Under the pieces are notes generated by a model. That model was given only the letters and a program-made list of their open reading frames with translations, did not search any database and was not told the origin of the DNA. A DNA stretch of 64,000 bases from SZUA-430 sp964647355 (lineage in GTDB: Bacteria; Pseudomonadota; Alphaproteobacteria; Micropepsales; Micropepsaceae): positions 1 to 64,000 of the forward strand of contig CAZYGK010000007.1 in the NCBI GenBank assembly GCA_964647355.1, in the 5' to 3' direction. Both the position numbers and the translations under genes were made by a program. Shown here in pieces: positions 61,326 through 64,000 of the stretch (position 1 is its first letter; each line of letters begins with the position of its first letter).

Positions 61326-62789
61326 GTGCTATCCCTCGCCCCGGGCATGGTCGGCACTCTCACGCGCGTTCGGGATTTTTTGCACCGGCACCTGACGGCA
61401 AGTCTGTCGGGGCGGTTGCTGTTTTTCACGACCCTTTTCGTGATGCTGGCCGAGATGTTCATCTACTTCCCGTCGGCGGCGCGCTACTACCACGACATCC
61501 TCGCGGCGCGGCTAGCGTCGGCGCAGGTTGCCGTTCTTGCGCTCGACGAAGTGCGCGACACCGATTTGTCGCCGGAGCTCAGGCGCGAGATTTTGGCGAA
61601 TGCCGGCGTGCGGCTTGTCGGCTTGAAGCGCAACAATACGCGGCGGCTCTATCTCGCGGAGTCGATCCCGCCCACGAAGGACGTCGAGGTCGATCTTCGC
61701 ACTGCGGAGCCCGTACACCTCATCTGGTCGAGCCTCGAGTGTATGTTTTTCGGCGGACCGCGTATCCTGCGCATCGTCAGCGTGCCGCGGCTCGGCGCCG
61801 GCGACCTGATCGAGGCGCTGGTGGACGAGGCGCCGATCCGCGACGAGATGATCTCCTATTCCGTGCGGATACTCGTGCTTTCGGTGCTGATCGCGTTGGT
61901 GACGTCGGTGCTGGTGTTTACTGCGCTCTATCTTCTGTTCGTGCGGCCGATGCAGCGATTGACGCAGTCCATGGTGCGGTTCCAGGAGAAGCCGGACGAC
62001 GCGCAGCGCATCATTGTGCCGAGCCTAAGGGCGGACGAGATCGGGCAGTCGGAGCGCGTGCTTGCCGCGATGCAGACGGAGTTGCGCCAGGCGCTGCAGC
62101 AGCGCGAACATCTGGCGGCGCTCGGCACGGCGGTCGCGAAGATCCAGCACGATTTGCGCAACATTCTCGCTAGCGCTCAGCTAGCCTCGGATCGCTTGGC
62201 GAACAGCAAAGACCCGACCGTGCAGGCGCTGGCGCCGCGGCTCGTGTCGTCGATCGATAGAGCGATTGAGCTTGCGACGAACACGCTGAAATACGGGCGC
62301 GCGGAAGAAGCTCCGCCGCGGCGGCGGCGGCAGAAGTTGCTTGCGATTGCGGACGAGGCGATGCATGCGGCGCTGGCTGCGGGCGACGGGCGAACCGCCT
62401 GGAGCAACGCGTTCGATCCGAAATTGGAGGTCGATGCGGATGCGGATCAGCTGTTGCGCATCTTGATCAATATCGGGCGTAACGCGGCGCAGGCGCTCGA
62501 AGGGCGCGAAGGGGCGGCGATCACGCTCAGCGCGCAGCGGTTGGGCAACGTCGTTGCCATCGATCTCGGCGACAATGGCACGGGCATTCCGGAGGAAGCG
62601 CGCAAGCGGTTGTTCGAGCCGTTTGCGGGCAAAGGGCGTGTGGGCGGCACGGGGTTGGGCTTGGCGATTGCACGCGAGTTGGCGCGCGGGCACGGCGGCG
62701 AGGTCGCGCTGCTTTCGAGTGGGCCGAGCGGCACGACATTTCGGATCACGATCCCCGATGTCGCCGCACTCGGAGATGCGCCGCCATGA
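61326..62789 (+). CDS. Membrane-bound sensor histidine kinase
   Basis: 487 residues from GTG 61326 (ATG 61347 is also possible; neither has a clear ribosome site). Two helices (about 30–48 and 183–207) flank a periplasmic sensor domain. The linker leads to a His-box QHDLRNILASAQL (His about 275), then N box INIGRNAAQAL (about 382), G1 DNGTGIP and G2 GGTGLGLAIAREL. No response-regulator gene lies nearby, and the stop overlaps the glk start (ATGA), so signal and target are unknown. Confidence 0.9.
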   Translation: MLSLAPGMVGTLTRVRDFLHRHLTASLSGRLLFFTTLFVMLAEMFIYFPSAARYYHDILAARLASAQVAVLALDEVRDTDLSPELRREILANAGVRLVGLKRNNTRRLYLAESIPPTKDVEVDLRTAEPVHLIWSSLECMFFGGPRILRIVSVPRLGAGDLIEALVDEAPIRDEMISYSVRILVLSVLIALVTSVLVFTALYLLFVRPMQRLTQSMVRFQEKPDDAQRIIVPSLRADEIGQSERVLAAMQTELRQALQQREHLAALGTAVAKIQHDLRNILASAQLASDRLANSKDPTVQALAPRLVSSIDRAIELATNTLKYGRAEEAPPRRRRQKLLAIADEAMHAALAAGDGRTAWSNAFDPKLEVDADADQLLRILINIGRNAAQALEGREGAAITLSAQRLGNVVAIDLGDNGTGIPEEARKRLFEPFAGKGRVGGTGLGLAIARELARGHGGEVALLSSGPSGTTFRITIPDVAALGDAPP

Positions 62790-63733
62790 GTTCCGATTTT
62801 CTGCTCGCTGATATCGGCGGCACGAACGTGCGCTTTGCGGTGCTGCGCGGCGACGGCCGGATCGAGGGGCACGAGGCTTGGTTGACCGCGCTCTATCCGG
62901 ACTTCGGATCGGCGGTAAAGGCGTATGCGGAGCTGACCGGATTGCGGTTGCCTCTCGGCGGGGCCGCGGTGTGCGCGGCCGGGCCGCCAGTCGGCGATAC
63001 GATCAAGCTCACGAACTGTCCCTGGACGATTTCGATGGCGGAGATCGCGGCAGCGACTGGCGGGCGTGTTCGTCTCGTCAACGACTTTGCGGCGGTGGCG
63101 CAGGCTTTGCCGGTGCTTGGTGCTGACGATGTCGTGCAGATCGGAGGCGGCGCGCCGCTACCGCATGCGCCGAAGGTGGCTCTCGGGCCGGGCACGGGGC
63201 TTGGCGTGGCGAGCGCGGTGTTCGACGGTGCACGGTGGGTGGCCGTGCCGGGCGAAGGCGGGCATGTCGATCTTGCGCCGACGAACGAGCGCGAGCTTGC
63301 CGTCGTGTTTCAGTTGATGCGCGAGCGCGGGCATGTGGCGGCCGAAGATGCGGTGTCGGGACTTGGTCTTGAGAACGTCTATCTCGCGATTTGTTCGCTC
63401 GACGGCGTGAAGCTGAAGGCCAAGCCAATCGCAGCCGACATCGCGAAGGCGGCGCGCGCGAAGGCGGATCCCGTTGCCGTCGAGACTGTCGCGTTGTTTA
63501 CGGGTTGGCTCGGCAGCATTGCGGGCGATCTTGCTTTGACGTTGGGCGCGCAGGGCGGCGTCTACATCGCAGGCGGCATCGTCGCGCAATGGGACGACTT
63601 GTTCGACACGAAACTGTTTCGCCGCCGGTTCGAGGCGAAGGGGCGGATCAAGTATTTTCTGGAGCCGATCCCGTGTTACCTCGTGACCGCGAAAGACCTC
63701 GCGTTCCGTGGGCTCGCGGCGATGGTGCGTTGA
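62786..63733 (+). CDS. glk: Glucokinase
   Basis: 315 residues, bacterial Glk family. Phosphate loops LADIGGTNVRFAVL (about 7–20) and ALGPGTGLGVAS (about 132), catalytic Asp in VNDFAAVA, hinge and EGGHVDLAPTNERE, and a C-terminal GGVYIAGGIV. It makes glucose 6-phosphate from glucose and ATP. The start overlaps the histidine kinase stop by four bases, so it is co-translated with it. Confidence 0.95.
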   Translation: MSSDFLLADIGGTNVRFAVLRGDGRIEGHEAWLTALYPDFGSAVKAYAELTGLRLPLGGAAVCAAGPPVGDTIKLTNCPWTISMAEIAAATGGRVRLVNDFAAVAQALPVLGADDVVQIGGGAPLPHAPKVALGPGTGLGVASAVFDGARWVAVPGEGGHVDLAPTNERELAVVFQLMRERGHVAAEDAVSGLGLENVYLAICSLDGVKLKAKPIAADIAKAARAKADPVAVETVALFTGWLGSIAGDLALTLGAQGGVYIAGGIVAQWDDLFDTKLFRRRFEAKGRIKYFLEPIPCYLVTAKDLAFRGLAAMVR

Positions 63734-63771
63734 TACACCTTCTGCGTTGGTTCGGTGGAAGTGTCGAAGTT

Positions 63772-63932
63772 GTCTCACGCGAAGCCGCGCAGGACGCGAA
63801 GAAAGGCGCGAAGCGCGAATAGAGCTTCGCGTGCCACAGGCGCGCACCTGAGGTAGAGACACGGCGCTCCGCGCCCGGGGACCAGGTACTTTCGCGTCTT
63901 ATCTTCGCGTCCTTCGCGGCTTCGCGTGAGAC
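63772..63932. repeat. Long inverted repeat downstream of glk
   Basis: A 31-base left arm (63772–63802, starting GTCTCACGCGAAGCCGCG) is matched at 30 of 31 positions by the reverse complement of the right arm (63902–63932), with about 99 bases between. It is a third kind of palindromic element. It lies between glk and a gene entering from the right edge, both reading toward it, so it could serve as a bidirectional terminator or mRNA end. Confidence 0.8.
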
Positions 63933-63935
63933 ATC

Positions 63936-64000
63936 TTAATCCCCGCCAACCGTGCCTTCGCGTCTGGGGTCGGGGGCTCCTTCGAAGCCACCCTTCGTGA
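63936..64000 (-). CDS. C-terminal end of a minus-strand gene, possibly gamma-glutamyltransferase
   Basis: A frame enters from the right edge and ends TKGGFEGAPDPRREGTVGGD followed by TAA (63936–63938). The GAPDPRREG ending resembles the GASDPRRDG-type C-terminus of gamma-glutamyltransferases. Only 21 codons are visible, so the call is tentative. Confidence 0.4.
   Translation of the reverse strand, partial: TKGGFEGAPDPRREGTVGGD

Noticed and set aside
1..64000. Search for CRISPR arrays, insertion sequences, prophage and rRNA
   Set aside because: No regularly spaced direct repeats, transposase, integrase, phage structural gene or rRNA sequence was seen by eye.

Overview
The window is 64 kb of GC-rich, densely coding chromosome from an alphaproteobacterium. 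The evidence is the SRP RNA–dnaX–ybaB–recR block, the rpmH–rnpA–yidD–yidC–engB–argB block, a membrane-anchored cytochrome c beside kdsB–pheA, a cpa/tad pilus locus, and palindromic intergenic repeats of the GTCATGGCCGGGCTTGACC type. Order and genus cannot be fixed from the sequence alone. Almost everything is housekeeping or envelope biology. I see no prophage, insertion sequence, CRISPR array or rRNA.

Layout. (1) 1–6.3 kb, minus strand: the edge of an NAD(P)-binding protein, a DUF433 antitoxin-type gene followed by the wreck of its DUF5615-type toxin, then a biotin-dependent acyl-CoA carboxylase (both subunits) and an acyl-CoA dehydrogenase that look like the acyclic-terpene (citronellyl/geranoyl-CoA) set, with two small membrane proteins between them. 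(2) 6.4–11 kb: a secreted S9 peptidase, small membrane proteins, acyl-CoA thioesterase II and an orphan TonB-like protein. (3) 11–28 kb: a large HAMP/coiled-coil membrane protein, then the Flp/Tad pilus locus. Minor pilins tadE and tadE/F-like are on minus; tadG, flp, cpaA-B-C-D-E-F and tadB-C are on plus; a stand-alone secretin N-terminal-domain protein and the tadD-like lipoprotein are on minus. (4) 28–38 kb: a TAXI-type binding protein, leucyl aminopeptidase, GhrA-like dehydrogenase, cytochrome c, kdsB, pheA, an outer-membrane-like protein, a GT-B glycosyltransferase and nudC. (5) 37.8–45.7 kb: SRP RNA, dnaX, ybaB, recR, def, fmt, truA, then murI and dapE on minus. (6) 45.7–53.7 kb: two SDR enzymes, an ABM monooxygenase, pncC-like, TauE/SafE, an ERG4/ERG24-type reductase, dapD, a HAD phosphatase, a half-length DUF2336 protein and a double-DUF1036 protein. 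(7) 53.7–58 kb: argB, engB, yidC, yidD, rnpA, rpmH behind a near-consensus promoter. (8) 58–64 kb: DUF547, TVP38, a flavin disulfide-reductase-like protein, a histidine kinase, glk, and two palindromic repeats.

How the genes fit together. The tad genes would build one Flp-pilus machine: prepilin, peptidase, secretin, ATPases, platform, pilotins and minor pilins. Many operons are translationally coupled by ATGA/GTGA overlaps. Envelope and cell-wall supply (dapD, dapE, murI, kdsB), protein targeting (SRP RNA, yidC) and translation start/finish (fmt, def, truA, rpmH) dominate the rest. The most unusual items are the decayed toxin, the atu-like carboxylase set, the eukaryote-like sterol-reductase-family protein with its SDR partner, the DUF1036–peptidoglycan-binding–DUF1036 protein, and the half-length DUF2336 gene. 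I did not find a system that I can claim is wholly new.
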